Below, one piece after another: positions 1-9,672 of a DNA stretch of 14,713 bases. The stretch is from Monoraphidium neglectum (Eukaryota; Chlorophyta; Chlorophyceae; Sphaeropleales; Selenastraceae). Each line of letters opens with the position of its first letter. Position 1 is the first letter of the stretch. The stretch covers positions 1 through 14,713 of the forward strand of contig NW_014012254.1 in assembly GCF_000611645.1 (NCBI RefSeq), in the 5' to 3' direction. Both the position numbers and the translations under genes were made by a program. The notes under the pieces were generated by a model. That model worked only from the letters and a program-made list of their open reading frames with translations, did no database searches and was not told the origin of the DNA.

Positions 1-142
1 GGGTGGGCTGGCAGCTCAAGCCCCGCCTGCATGCTCCCGGTTGCTTTGGTCGGTGGGGGCGGTGTTGGTTCATCCGCGGCTCTCTGAAAGTTGCACTGCC
101 GACGCCCTCACCACCACACCCTGCCCTTGGCGCCCGGCGCAG
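1..142 (+). other. 3' part of an intron of gene 1
   Basis: By comparison with genes 2 and 3, the exon starting at 143 should be preceded by an exon ending in an Ala-Leu-Val-Arg/Lys-like sequence. Nothing like that can be read here in any frame. The stretch ends in a pyrimidine/C-rich run and a CGCAG acceptor (AG at 141-142). I read it as the tail of the intron equivalent to intron 4 of gene 2 (230 nt) and gene 3 (310 nt). Earlier exons of gene 1 would lie upstream of the window. Confidence 0.6.
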
Positions 143-1661
143 GCACTCTGACGGCCGTGAAACCATGGCCTTCAACTTTGACTGCGCAGCTCGGATGGGG
201 CCGCCATGCCTCATGTCTGCCAAGCTGGCGGTCAGCTGGATGCTTGAGGGGCCCAGCACCAGAGATCCAAGCAGCGACAATGCTGACGGTGGCGGCAGCA
301 AGCTGCTCGGCGCAGCGGGTGACGGGTTGCGGTTGGCAGCCGTCCAGGCGGAGGAGCCTGCGGCGCCCATTGTGTCGGCTTCCCAGCCTGTGTCAACGGG
401 GATATCTTCCACGGTGGTGCCGCCGACGCCAACCCTGGCACTAGCGCCCAAGCCTGCAGCGCAGGAGCCTCAACGCACCTCCACGCCATCACCGACGCCC
501 TTGCCGGCTTTGCTACAAAATGCAGTTGGTGGCGAGGCGCCTTCCGCGCCCTCCACTTCGCGTGGGCCCTCGCCCACGCCCGTGCCCTCGCCAAGCCCCA
601 AGAAGCGGCGGCGGCGGCGCCCCCCCTCGCCATCGCCCACGGCGGCGTCACCTGCATTGGGCCCGGCGCCCCTTGAGGCTCCGTCATCATTGGGCGCCGC
701 GGCGCCGGCCGGCGCCGCGGCGTCGGCAGGGGGCACAGGGGCGCCCAAGGACACTATGCCGACGCCAAACCCTTCGCCGTCTCAGATGCCGTCGCCACTT
801 CTGTCTCCGTCGTCATCCCCACTGCCGGTCGGAGGTTTGAATGTGACACCACCGCCGCACATGCTCAAGATCCACAACGACCCTGTCATGCCCAGCCCAA
901 GCCTCGGTCTGATTTCAAGCCCCTCAGTTGGCAAAGGGTCTGTCTGGAAGCTGCTCCCACTGGCAGTGCCGCGCAATGCCAGTGACATGGTGCCCAGCAG
1001 GAATACGACCACGGACCACCCTGGTGGGGCCAGCGAGGACGGGCGCAACACCTTTAAAAGTGGCGCTACCAACAGCACGACTGCTGGTGGTGATGTTGCT
1101 TCAACTGTCAGCGGGCTCACTGGCTCCAGCACTTCAGGTGGCGGCGGTGTGGCCAGCGCCGGCGGCAGCACTGCGGTGGACGGCGAGGGCACTTTGGCGA
1201 CGGCCAACGGCACCACTGTAGTTGCAAATGGCACCGGCACCGGCAATACCTCCGCTGTGGGCAGCATCAGCGCTGCGAACAACTTCACTGCCGCTGTGAA
1301 CGTCACGGTCAAGGCCAACTTCACGGTCTACGCGAACCTCACAGGCAACGCCAACAACACAGGCAGCACCAACATCACAGGCAACACCACTGTGGTTTTG
1401 GATGGGAGGGACAGCCCTTCGGGAAACCTGACGGATAGGCCAATCAATGGCACGGGCAACTCCACGCTCCCCTCCACCAACGGCACACAGTCTGACTCCA
1501 GGCGCAATCACACATACCCGTTCTTTGTGCTGCCAACGGCCGCCAACAGCACGGACAACTCCACACACATACAATCACCCGCACCAAACCCAAGCAATGT
1601 GCGCAACTTGGGGGACCGGCGCCGCCGCCGGAGTTCGGAGCAGTCTGCCGTGCCTGGTTAG
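143..1661 (+). CDS. Gene 1, last exon: CBM87-like module end fused to Pro/Ser-rich stalk and N-glycan-rich tail (partial, 5' missing)
   Basis: An open exon of 505 codons ending in TAG at 1659-1661. Its first ~40 residues (HSDGRETMAF, the pair CAARMGPPC, then AKLAVSWMLEGPS) match exon 5 of gene 2 and gene 3, the last piece of a CBM87-like module. After that, similarity to the paralogues stops. Residues coded by about 420-840 are rich in Pro, Ser, Thr and Ala (PSPTPVPSPSPKK type), like a hydroxyproline-rich glycoprotein stalk, with a KKRRRRR cluster at about 600-617. From 975 to 1565 there are 20 NxS/T sequons. A second basic cluster (RRRRR) lies just before the stop. No CE18 motif is present. 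The product is probably a secreted, heavily glycosylated wall protein that binds polysaccharide without cutting it. The acceptor at 141-142 is chosen by homology; the stop is direct. A further intron within the exon cannot be excluded. Confidence 0.75.
420..840 (+). other. Pro/Ser/Thr/Ala-rich stalk (HRGP-like) within gene 1
   Basis: The reading frame of the gene 1 exon here is dominated by Pro, Ser, Thr and Ala with SPSP, PTP and PPS motifs, interrupted by one KKRRRRR run coded by a CGG repeat. Ser/Pro motifs of this type are hydroxylated and O-glycosylated in volvocine and chlamydomonad wall glycoproteins (extensin and pherophorin type), where they form stiff rods between globular domains. 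That role is inferred from composition only. Confidence 0.65.
695..722. repeat. 28-bp perfect GC-only palindrome inside gene 1 coding sequence
   Basis: Bases 695-722 read the same on both strands with no spacer, centred on the GGCC at 707-710. Every base is G or C. I checked all 14 pairs by hand; the symmetry breaks at 694/723. It codes for part of an Ala/Gly/Pro-rich stretch (GAAAPAGAAA), so Ala/Gly/Pro codon choice may have produced it by chance. It could extrude as a cruciform or fold as a strong hairpin in the mRNA. Confidence 0.9.
975..1565 (+). other. N-glycosylation sequon-dense tail of gene 1
   Basis: Within 197 codons I count 20 NxS/T sequons: NAS, NTT, NST, NGT, NGT, NTS, NFT, NVT, NFT, NLT, NNT, NIT, NTT, NLT, NGT, NST, NGT, NHT, NST, NST. 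None has Pro at the middle position. The background is Gly, Thr, Ser, Ala and Val. This is about one site per ten residues, which suggests a mucin-like, extended and heavily N-glycosylated segment facing the cell exterior. Actual occupancy cannot be read from sequence. Confidence 0.8.
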
Positions 1662-1868
1662 CAGCCTTGTTTTCACCAGATTGGATTGCATTACACGGTG
1701 CAATAATTGCCTAGATTCCACCTGTGACTCCCTGTTTGCGCTACCCTACGTGTGGCCCACCTTACTTGCCACGCCAGTGCTGTTGAGTCACCCAACCTAC
1801 GCAGTGGCAGCCTGGAGCCTTGGGTGCCTGCTGCTGGCTGTAGCTCAGGCCCTGCCTCCCAAGCATCA

Positions 1869-1874
1869 AATAAA
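1869..1874 (+). promoter_or_regulatory. Possible poly(A) signal AATAAA for gene 1
   Basis: AATAAA lies 208 nt after the gene 1 stop codon. Green algae more often use TGTAA, which I do not see in this intergenic region, so this hexamer is only a candidate. Confidence 0.25.
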
Positions 1875-3709
1875 CCGGAAATCGGGCCTAGTGTGACATC
1901 CCCTCTGCAAGCACCCATCCGCTTCCCACACACAGGCACTTCGCGTTGTGTGGTGAGGTGGGCCTCGCTTGTGTTGAGGTCGATGTATTGCACCCCAAGG
2001 AAGGAAATGACACTGCACCCCCCAGCCTCCTCATTGCACAAGTTGAGCACGTCATTCTGTTTGGGCGTTTGCGCACTTCGACACTTCACAATCAGCCATG
2101 CATGCTCTCCAGCCTGCTGGGCGGGGTGCGGCGATGAAGTGACGCCGACAGGGGCCGCGCTGGCTTGCGCTTCCCACAGTGCATGGGGTCTGGTGGAGCA
2201 CGTACTGTGTCATAAAGCCGCGCCCTGCACTTTGGCAGCTGTGCCTTTTTCTTGACGATTGCACGGCTGGAGGCCGCTTGGCCAGACAAACAAAAAACTG
2301 GGCCTAAGCCCACCTTCACACAGTGCCGGCACAATGACGATTGCCTGCTTCAACACACTTGCGCTTGGTGCGAACCCGCGCGCTGCATAGATTGCTGCGC
2401 CGCCGCGCGCTAACTGTGCTTGAAGGCATCACAGCGCAGTAGGGGCAGAGCGGGTGTGAGGCCTGAGTCCGGCCCATCCCACACGGTTGCTCTGCGACAA
2501 TTGCGCCGCACGCCTCTTGGCCTCGGCTGCTTTACAGATCCTGCGTTTGCTTCGTTACATTCAGCACTATACCCCATCAAAAACACACATTTTTGCCACC
2601 GCAGGCGCTGCAAGCAGCACTGGCGCCCTGGCAGGACCCGGGCGAATGTGAATATGAGCACATGCGTGATCACTGTTCCTCCATTTTGGGCGTATTTCGT
2701 ATCGCAGCCTGCGAGCGTGCAGCACCCCAGCGCGCTTGCAACTCTTCGACTTGCCTAATGCTACAACCGAAGCGCCACTTCTCACTGGCACGCCGGGCGC
2801 GCTGGTTGTTCGAGCCTTTAGAGCGATCCAGATCTGCCCCCCTGCATCGGCGCTGCACGCACAAGGCAGAGCCGGTACCGGAACATATGGAGGCTAGCCA
2901 GCCCTGTCCGAGGCCGGACTGGACGGGCGCAGCACCGCCTTGCATACAACACCAAGTGCTGGACTCTCTTTTCCGCTGCGACGCCGCAGCATGTTAGCAA
3001 GTGTGCATAGATTGGCGCTAAGTTGGGGGCCAGCAGGAACCCCGCTCGTCGTCCCTGTGACGTCACCCTGGGCATTCTGCATCCAGCATGCTGCCCAATT
3101 TGTGGACCACGCCCCATCTTGCCCCTCTCCTGCAATCTGCAACGCCTCGGCACACCAGGCAGGTGCAGGCGATATTGGCGGCCGTTGTTCCCTTCGCCGA
3201 CGTATAGTCACGCATTGTGCACGTTTCGTCATCACGACCCCGCAGGAGTGCTGGCTTGCTGCTCCTTTTGCCTCAAGCACTGCCACAAAGTGCCACAAAC
3301 GGACGAGTCATTAGCTAGCCATGCAGTAAGTAAAAGCCAACAGCATGTAGGCGACGGCCCCAGGCAAGTCGCATGCGAGCAAAGGCGTGGTCAACGCAGC
3401 CAAGGGGGGTGACTGGGTCAGAGGATTTGGACACTGAGGCCAATGTCGTGGCTCTGCTCAGCCACACCGCTACAGCTAATGCCGGTGCTTACATCAGCAG
3501 CGCGAGCCTGTGGTCCAGGGACATCGCTCGCTGCGTCCTCCAAGGCTGCTGTGCGCCACCCCTCTGAGGCTGCAACACGGGAAAGCGTAAAATATTCAGG
3601 AGTCGAAACATTACTCGCTGCCAGGCAATGGATGTGCCTCATCTCTCGACTTCTGACCCTTCCGCAAGGAGGCCAGCAGGTGCGGGTCAGCACCCGAAAC
3701 TCACGCCGA

Positions 3710-3732
3710 GAGTACCTCAACCTGAGGTACTC
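3710..3732. repeat. Perfect inverted repeat (10-bp arms, 3-nt loop) upstream of gene 2
   Basis: The arm GAGTACCTCA (3710-3719) is followed by loop ACC and the exact reverse complement TGAGGTACTC (3723-3732). It sits about 170 nt before the gene 2 start codon, so it is either promoter DNA (a dyad binding site) or a 5' UTR hairpin. No T-run follows that would suggest a bacterial-type terminator. Confidence 0.85.
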
Positions 3733-3900
3733 CTTTTCAGCTAAAGCCCACCCGACCCGCACAATCAAGTCATATCAACTATCGTAATCCTGAAATCACG
3801 TCTGTTGCCACTCGAATTTCTCCGCACAGTTTGGCAATCACAAGGGCAGACAAAGTGTCTGAGATCCAGGGCCTGATCCCCGGCCCCGGGGTTCTTAATC

Positions 3901-4034
3901 ATGGATGTCCACAACGTATTTCGCGCCTTTTTTGTGTTGGGTGCGATAATAGTGTCGGGAGTTGAGGCGCAGCTGCGGGAGGTGGCAGGCAACACCGTGT
4001 TGGTCATAACCAACCCTGACGGGATCGCAACGGG
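3901..4034 (+). other. Gene 2 exon 1: signal peptide and first strand of module 1
   Basis: The ATG at 3901 opens a short polar start, a hydrophobic core (FRAFFVLGAIIVSG) and a cleavage-like VEA-Q, so the protein should enter the secretory pathway. It continues as NTVLVITNPDGIATG. Gene 3 has an exon of the same length (134 nt), the same phase 2 end and a nearly identical second half, which supports this start and donor (GT at 4035). Confidence 0.85.
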
Positions 4035-7000
4035 GTGAGACAACACGATGACCCTGGAATTTTCCTGTATACCGTGCGCCCTGGGGCCGGGCTGTGCCTT
4101 CGGGCTGTGCTCTCGTGCGGGCGGCGACCCAGAAAAGCAATCCTGCCCTTCCCGCCGTGCACACCCAGGAGAGCCCAAACATCTGGCCCAAACCCAAACC
4201 CCTGCCACAAACGTGTCACTACTTCAGGTCCGCTACAAGCGTCGGCTTCCTGCAGGCAGCCCTCGCGGCGGCAAGCCAGCCCTTTGACACAGTGGTCGTC
4301 ACCAACTCCGCCCGCCCCGACTTTGCGTCGCTCCTGTGGAACGCTGATGGCACAGGCAGATACAGGGGCTATGTCATGTGAGTGCCCATCTCCGGCCAGT
4401 TGGTCGCTTTTGCAGCTGGCCACCGCATCCCGCACCCCAAACATGCGCACCATCACAGGCTGTTCGCGCAGTGCAAGGACAGGTGTACTTGGAACGCAGC
4501 ACTTCGACAAGTCCGTGCCCATGTACTGCACTCCTAGCTGGTGCTTGCGTCGGCTCTGCATAATCTCTGCAGCCCAAATAACGCATGAACCCCCGCCGTC
4601 ATTCACCTGTGCCGCCGTCACCACACCCCCCGCACCAGGTACCCGCCGTTGGAGTCGATGAGCCTCCTCACACCCGCCGAAATTGGCGTATTTTGGGACT
4701 ACCAGGCCAAGACCGGCATCAGGAGCATCAAGTACGGCGCCCCCGCCCCCACAATCGGCTACGGCGCGTCCGTGCCCGGCGCCGTGAAACAGCTTTACTG
4801 GACGGCGGCCGCGCCGTTCGGCACGTCTGGTGTCTCGGCAACCGCCATGCTCGCGGCCGATGGTGCTGGCCTGCTCATGTGAGTGTTCCGTTGCTCTCTG
4901 CATGCGATTGCCTTTGATACTTCTAAAAATCCAGGTTAAGAGGCATATATTTAGGACCCTTTGGACTGGCCTGGCACGCAGCCTGCTTTATTCAACCGTC
5001 GGCAGCCCCCACGGGCCCCTCCCCCCGCCCACCACCACCATCATCATCCCACTCCCCCCCAGGACACCGGCCAATTCGGCCTTGCCTCTGGGAACCTGCG
5101 ACTTGCACTATGGTTTGGGTGCCAACCCCACCTCCACGGCCATCGTGTCTCCCTGCACATCAACCGCAATCTTGCTGACCGCGGCCGCATCCCCAGGCGT
5201 TGCGGGGGCGCTGGTCAGGTGAGCCGCCATAATGAGACAGCCGTGTTCGCAGTCCAATCACCTCACTGCAGCTGTTGACTAGCGGTGCTGCCATCAATCA
5301 CTACAGCTTCAAAATTTCTGCAATCCCCAATTGCTGCGATTTCTCTGTGGATTTTTTTCACAGCCAGCGTTTTACAACATACCTCTGCAATTTCTCCTCA
5401 AGATAGCTCAAATTACCCTCTACACATCCTGCATGCGTCCATTCGCAGGCATTCCGATGGCCGCGAGGCAATGGCATTCACATACAACTGTCCGACAAAC
5501 GTGGGCCTTCCCTGCGCCACTACTGCCAAGCTGGCAGTCAGTTGGCTGCTTGCCGGTCCCCTGCCTGGCACGGCAGTGCCAACATCAAGGCGCAGGATGT
5601 CTTCTCTAGCCAGCATGGCCTCTGCCGCCTCGACAGATAGCCTGTCAACTGCCCCGGCCACGATGTACATCGAACACAAGATTCTTGTCTTCACGACTCC
5701 AGGTGAGCTGCCAAGCAGCGCTTGACCGACCAAAGACCCAAAGAAGCGGCCTGTCACTGTGGGGTTTCACCACGTCGCCTTCGGGTGCGAGAGGCTTGGA
5801 TTTGAGTTGAAGCATGGCCGTCCCTCATCAACATCTGGGACTGATGATTGAATAGACAAAATGGGAAATGTGCTGCAGTCAACACATGAATGTACAGCAT
5901 GGTTGCTCGTGTAAGGCAGCCCCAGAGTGCAGTTGGGCCGTGTGACAGCTGCCAGTATCTCCACGTCGCATTAGACTGCAGTCAACTTGCTCACAACTGC
6001 AAGTGGACCTCCAAACAGGCTTCACGGAGATCGATTTTCTCGAGGCGATTTTCAAGGGCTATGGCACCCCTTACGACATCGCGCGCTGGGATGTCGACAA
6101 CGTCAGCCCCCCAAAGCCAGACCTGACCACGCTGCTGTGGAATGCCGACGGCTCTGCCAGATACTCCTCCTATATCATGTGAGATTCTCTGAGGTTTCAC
6201 ACTCCAGGATCGCAGACGACTCAGGGCTCTCACATTGCATGCAACCTTCCGGCAGCTGCCTGAGATGCGGCAAATGTCTCGTGCATTTACGCATGTGACA
6301 GCGCCCTTGCGCCGCATGATATATGCGACCATTGCCTTCGCGCTGTTTTTGTCGCACGGCCCTGGCCCCAGTGCCCCCTCAGCAAATTATGCATCGCCCT
6401 CCCTCAACGACTCATGCAGGTTCCCCCACCTGGAAGAGGCAAGCCTCATGACCAAGGCGGAGATTGACACCCTGTGGGACTTTGCGCGCCGCACCGGCGC
6501 ACGCAGCCTGCACGTGAACATCTGGCTGGGCACCATCGGCTATGGCTCCTACGGGACCTGCACCGCTGATCAGGGCTCAGCGATGTCCTTTGCAGCCGCA
6601 GCGCCCGCGGGTGTCTCGGGCATCAACTTCGCAAGTGCCAAACTTAATTATGCAGGCATCTACAGGTGCGACAGGCGCGTACTGCATGCCTGCCGTTTGG
6701 TTTGACCAGTGCTTGACTCCTAACCTGCTTGGGAATTAGGATTGGTAAGCATGGCAAGCAAAGCATGGCAAACACTCTTCCAAGGGTCCAATGCGTTTGC
6801 TGCTAGCAGTTTATGGCCTGGTCTTTGAAGGCCAGCATCCTGTGGTGGCCCCTTCTAAACTGCCCCACTATCCCCTCTTCTTCCATTCTTCCATTCTTGC
6901 ATGGCCCCCCTGTGCCGACCCGCAGGTGTCCCGCTACCGGCCCGCCTTCCGGCCAGTGCGCACTGTACAACGTTCCCGCCATTGACGGCACCGCGGGCAA

Positions 7001-9632
7001 CTCAGGCAGCATTGTGACCAACTGTTCGGTCCGGCCAATCGTCACTCAAGACGCTGACGGCGCCGTGGTGGCTGCGCTGGCCAGGTGAGCTGTGTGATGG
7101 CTGCCTCGCTTCAAGAACACCACCCTGCTGTGTTGCTGCTTTTCTGCAGTCGCTCCGCGCCCAACATAAGAAACGAGCTGTTGTCTGGATGGGCACCTCA
7201 TTTATTCAGATTTGGCGACTGACCTCGCCCTTGCGCCCTGCATCCATCCGGCATGATGCTCATGCAGTTATGATGACGGGCGCGAGACGATGTCGTTTAT
7301 GCATGGCTGTGCCGCCTGGAGCTCAACCTGCCTGCTACTGGGCCACATGGCGCTGGCGTGGCTGACTCAGAACATCATCCCAGGAGAGAGGGCCGCCCTG
7401 CTGACTGTGCAGGTAATCACATCGCGTGTGAGCGAAGGTTCTCCAACAAGCGGGAGTCTAAGCACATGAGTGTTTGATTGTGGCGATAAGGGAGTGCAAA
7501 GACTGGGTGAGTGCAAACAAAGCCCAGCAGAAAGAAACCTCCAAGCTGGTCAGGTTGTCACAGCAGCTGCAGCATAATTAGCAGTAGCCATATCACTGAT
7601 TGTGATGTGATACCTTGAAAATGCAGAAGCCCCACGTGCAAGCCAGGGTCCCTGTTTTCATACCCAATCTTCTTTGCACCTCTCCACCCCCTTTTCCCTC
7701 TCTGTCCCCCTTTCAGACTGATGACATGTTCTTGTCCACGTACCAGGACGACACCAACACGTACTTCCGCATTGGCCCATCAGATCTGAATGCCCACATT
7801 GCCTGGCAGGGCAGCCTGCGGCTGCCTGCTGGCTCCTCCATCAAGTGCGCGCGCACCAGGCTGGTCGCTGCCGGTTCCCTGCATGCGGCATCCGTGATGG
7901 ATGCCTTATGGTGCAAGATCTTGCAATGTGTAGGCTTGCAGTGTTGAAATGTTGATTGTTGAACTTGGGTTGGATTTGCTAAGGCTCTTTCTTTTACATA
8001 AAGCTGTCGTTGAGCCCAGCTTGCTGTATCTCCAGTCTGATGCATTCAGGTACCTTTGCTCAACCCTTGCTCAACACCTCCCTCCTATGCGCACGCCCCA
8101 GGGTCGAGTTCCCTTTCAATGGCAATGGCATCCTCGAGTTTGCAGGCACACCTCTGGTAGTGGATTCAGGGTCCTGCAGCGGCAGCGATGATTACGTCGC
8201 CCTCAACTGCTACTGCTGGCTGCTGGGGTATGCGGCCTGCCCCGCGTCGCAGCCTGAGTACTGCAGAAACTGCACGAAAGACTGGGCCAAGCCGGCTGGC
8301 TTTGGTGCCAACAACGTCCCCAAGGTGAGTGGGCTGCAGTGCACAGTTGAAAAGTGCCATGTTTGTTGGAACAAGTTTGGATGTTTGCGTCAAACAGCCA
8401 GCCTGCTCGCACAAGCGTTGTGGGGCGACGGACGTTCTTCACACTTATTATCCACCACGCCTCACGCTTCCCCTTACTGTGATCTTCAACCCCTGTTGCC
8501 ATTCGCAGCCGCTGCCCAGCTCCTCCAACCCCAACAGTTGGGGGCTGGCAATCAGCCAGGATCCTTTGGCGGCTGCTGTGCTGGGGGACACAAACGGAGC
8601 TGCTTCCAGCTTTTTCTTCAGCCACCACACTGTGCGGATCATTGAGGAATGTTGCTTGCGCTGCGTCCCGCACTGCCAGCAGAACAGCAATCTGCAACAA
8701 CCAAATATCCGCGATGAAAGGAATGCATGTTACGAGGCTCTGAAAGCTTCAACAACACACCACCATATCTGCCTGGCAGTTCACGCACGAGATCTTGGAC
8801 AATCCTACCCTGTATGACGCTACTCAGCAGCTCTCTTTAAACAAGCAGATGGCGGTGAGTGAATGGGATCATGGGATGGGGTGGGGTGGGGCGTGGGGTG
8901 CTTGGCCCTCTTGCCGACACATCTTATCCTCGATCTTGATCCTTGTTCTTGATCGGTATTGCAGCACCAATAAGGGCGCAGCAGTTGACTTGCAAGTAAT
9001 GTCCCTGCAACAGCGCTCATTTACTGCTGCCAACGGCTAACGCCCGCAGGACAAGCTGGGCCTCACGTCCAGGACAGTGTTCAGCTCTCAGTGCATGGTC
9101 ACGCCCGGCATCAGCGGCCTGACCAATGGAGACGCGCTGCAGGGGCTGTGGCAGAATGGGCTTCAGTGCGCTGTGGGGGACAACACGTGGGCGTACCTCA
9201 AGAACGCAAATAATGTGCATCAAATGCTCTACACGACACAGGTAGAGTATGCAGCTTCACGGGTTTGTTCCTTACCTGGAAGCTCAATTCTCAGTGCCTC
9301 CAGGCCGTGGGGTTGACCAGTCCATCGTTGGTGTGACTGGGATTCCTGTATCGTGGAAGTCTGGACACACGCCAGCTTGGTCATTATGCTTACATCATGC
9401 ATTCAGTTGGTGCCCCTGAACAATGATGTGATGCTTATTGCAGGCCAAGAATGGCTTTGACAACTTTGCCATCCTGCCTCGCTGGGCTGCTGGTGAGTCC
9501 CAGCCAAGTTGTCTGTTCAGCCCTGTGGGCTTGTCGCAAGAGGGAGTTGTTTGAACATCACCTCTGCTTGGTGTCCCTTGTGCTGATCCACTTGCACGCT
9601 TGCGCACGCGCACACACCAAGTGTGCGCGCGT

Positions 9633-9672
<40 letters not shown>

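Larger units (their letters stand above)
1662..3900. other. Intergenic region between gene 1 and gene 2
   Basis: About 2.2 kb with no reading frame on either strand that resembles a known protein or the neighbouring family. Open frames here are short and lack plausible splice partners or composition bias. It should contain the 3' UTR of gene 1 and the promoter and 5' UTR of gene 2. I found no TGTAA (the usual chlorophyte poly(A) signal) on the plus strand here, only an AATAAA at 1869. No tRNA-like box or transposon terminus was recognised. The clearest structure is the hairpin at 3710-3732. Confidence 0.55.

Noticed and set aside
1974..2010. Apparent similarity between the minus strand here and in intron 2 (about 4506-4540), both reading LGVQY
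   Set aside because: The shared match is only about ten bases (GTAyTGCACyCC) and flanking sequence does not align, so chance is the simplest explanation.
2800..2830. TTCGAGCC resembling a tRNA B-box
   Set aside because: No matching A-box, acceptor stem or cloverleaf can be folded around it.
3418..3768. Minus-strand 116-codon open frame upstream of gene 2
   Set aside because: No recognisable motif, ordinary composition, and it overlaps a similar plus-strand open frame. Nothing favours translation.
4004..4903. 299-codon minus-strand open frame across exons 2-3 of gene 2
   Set aside because: It is antisense to well-supported exons with homology, has no recognisable domain, and reflects GC-rich codon bias on the opposite strand.
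5703..6003. Idea that gene 2 is really two genes, ending after exon 5 and restarting at module 2
   Set aside because: Exon 5 already contains KILVFTTP, the first strand of module 2, and the GT-AG join to 6004 gives a clean Val-Asp-Leu continuation. No signal peptide precedes module 2.
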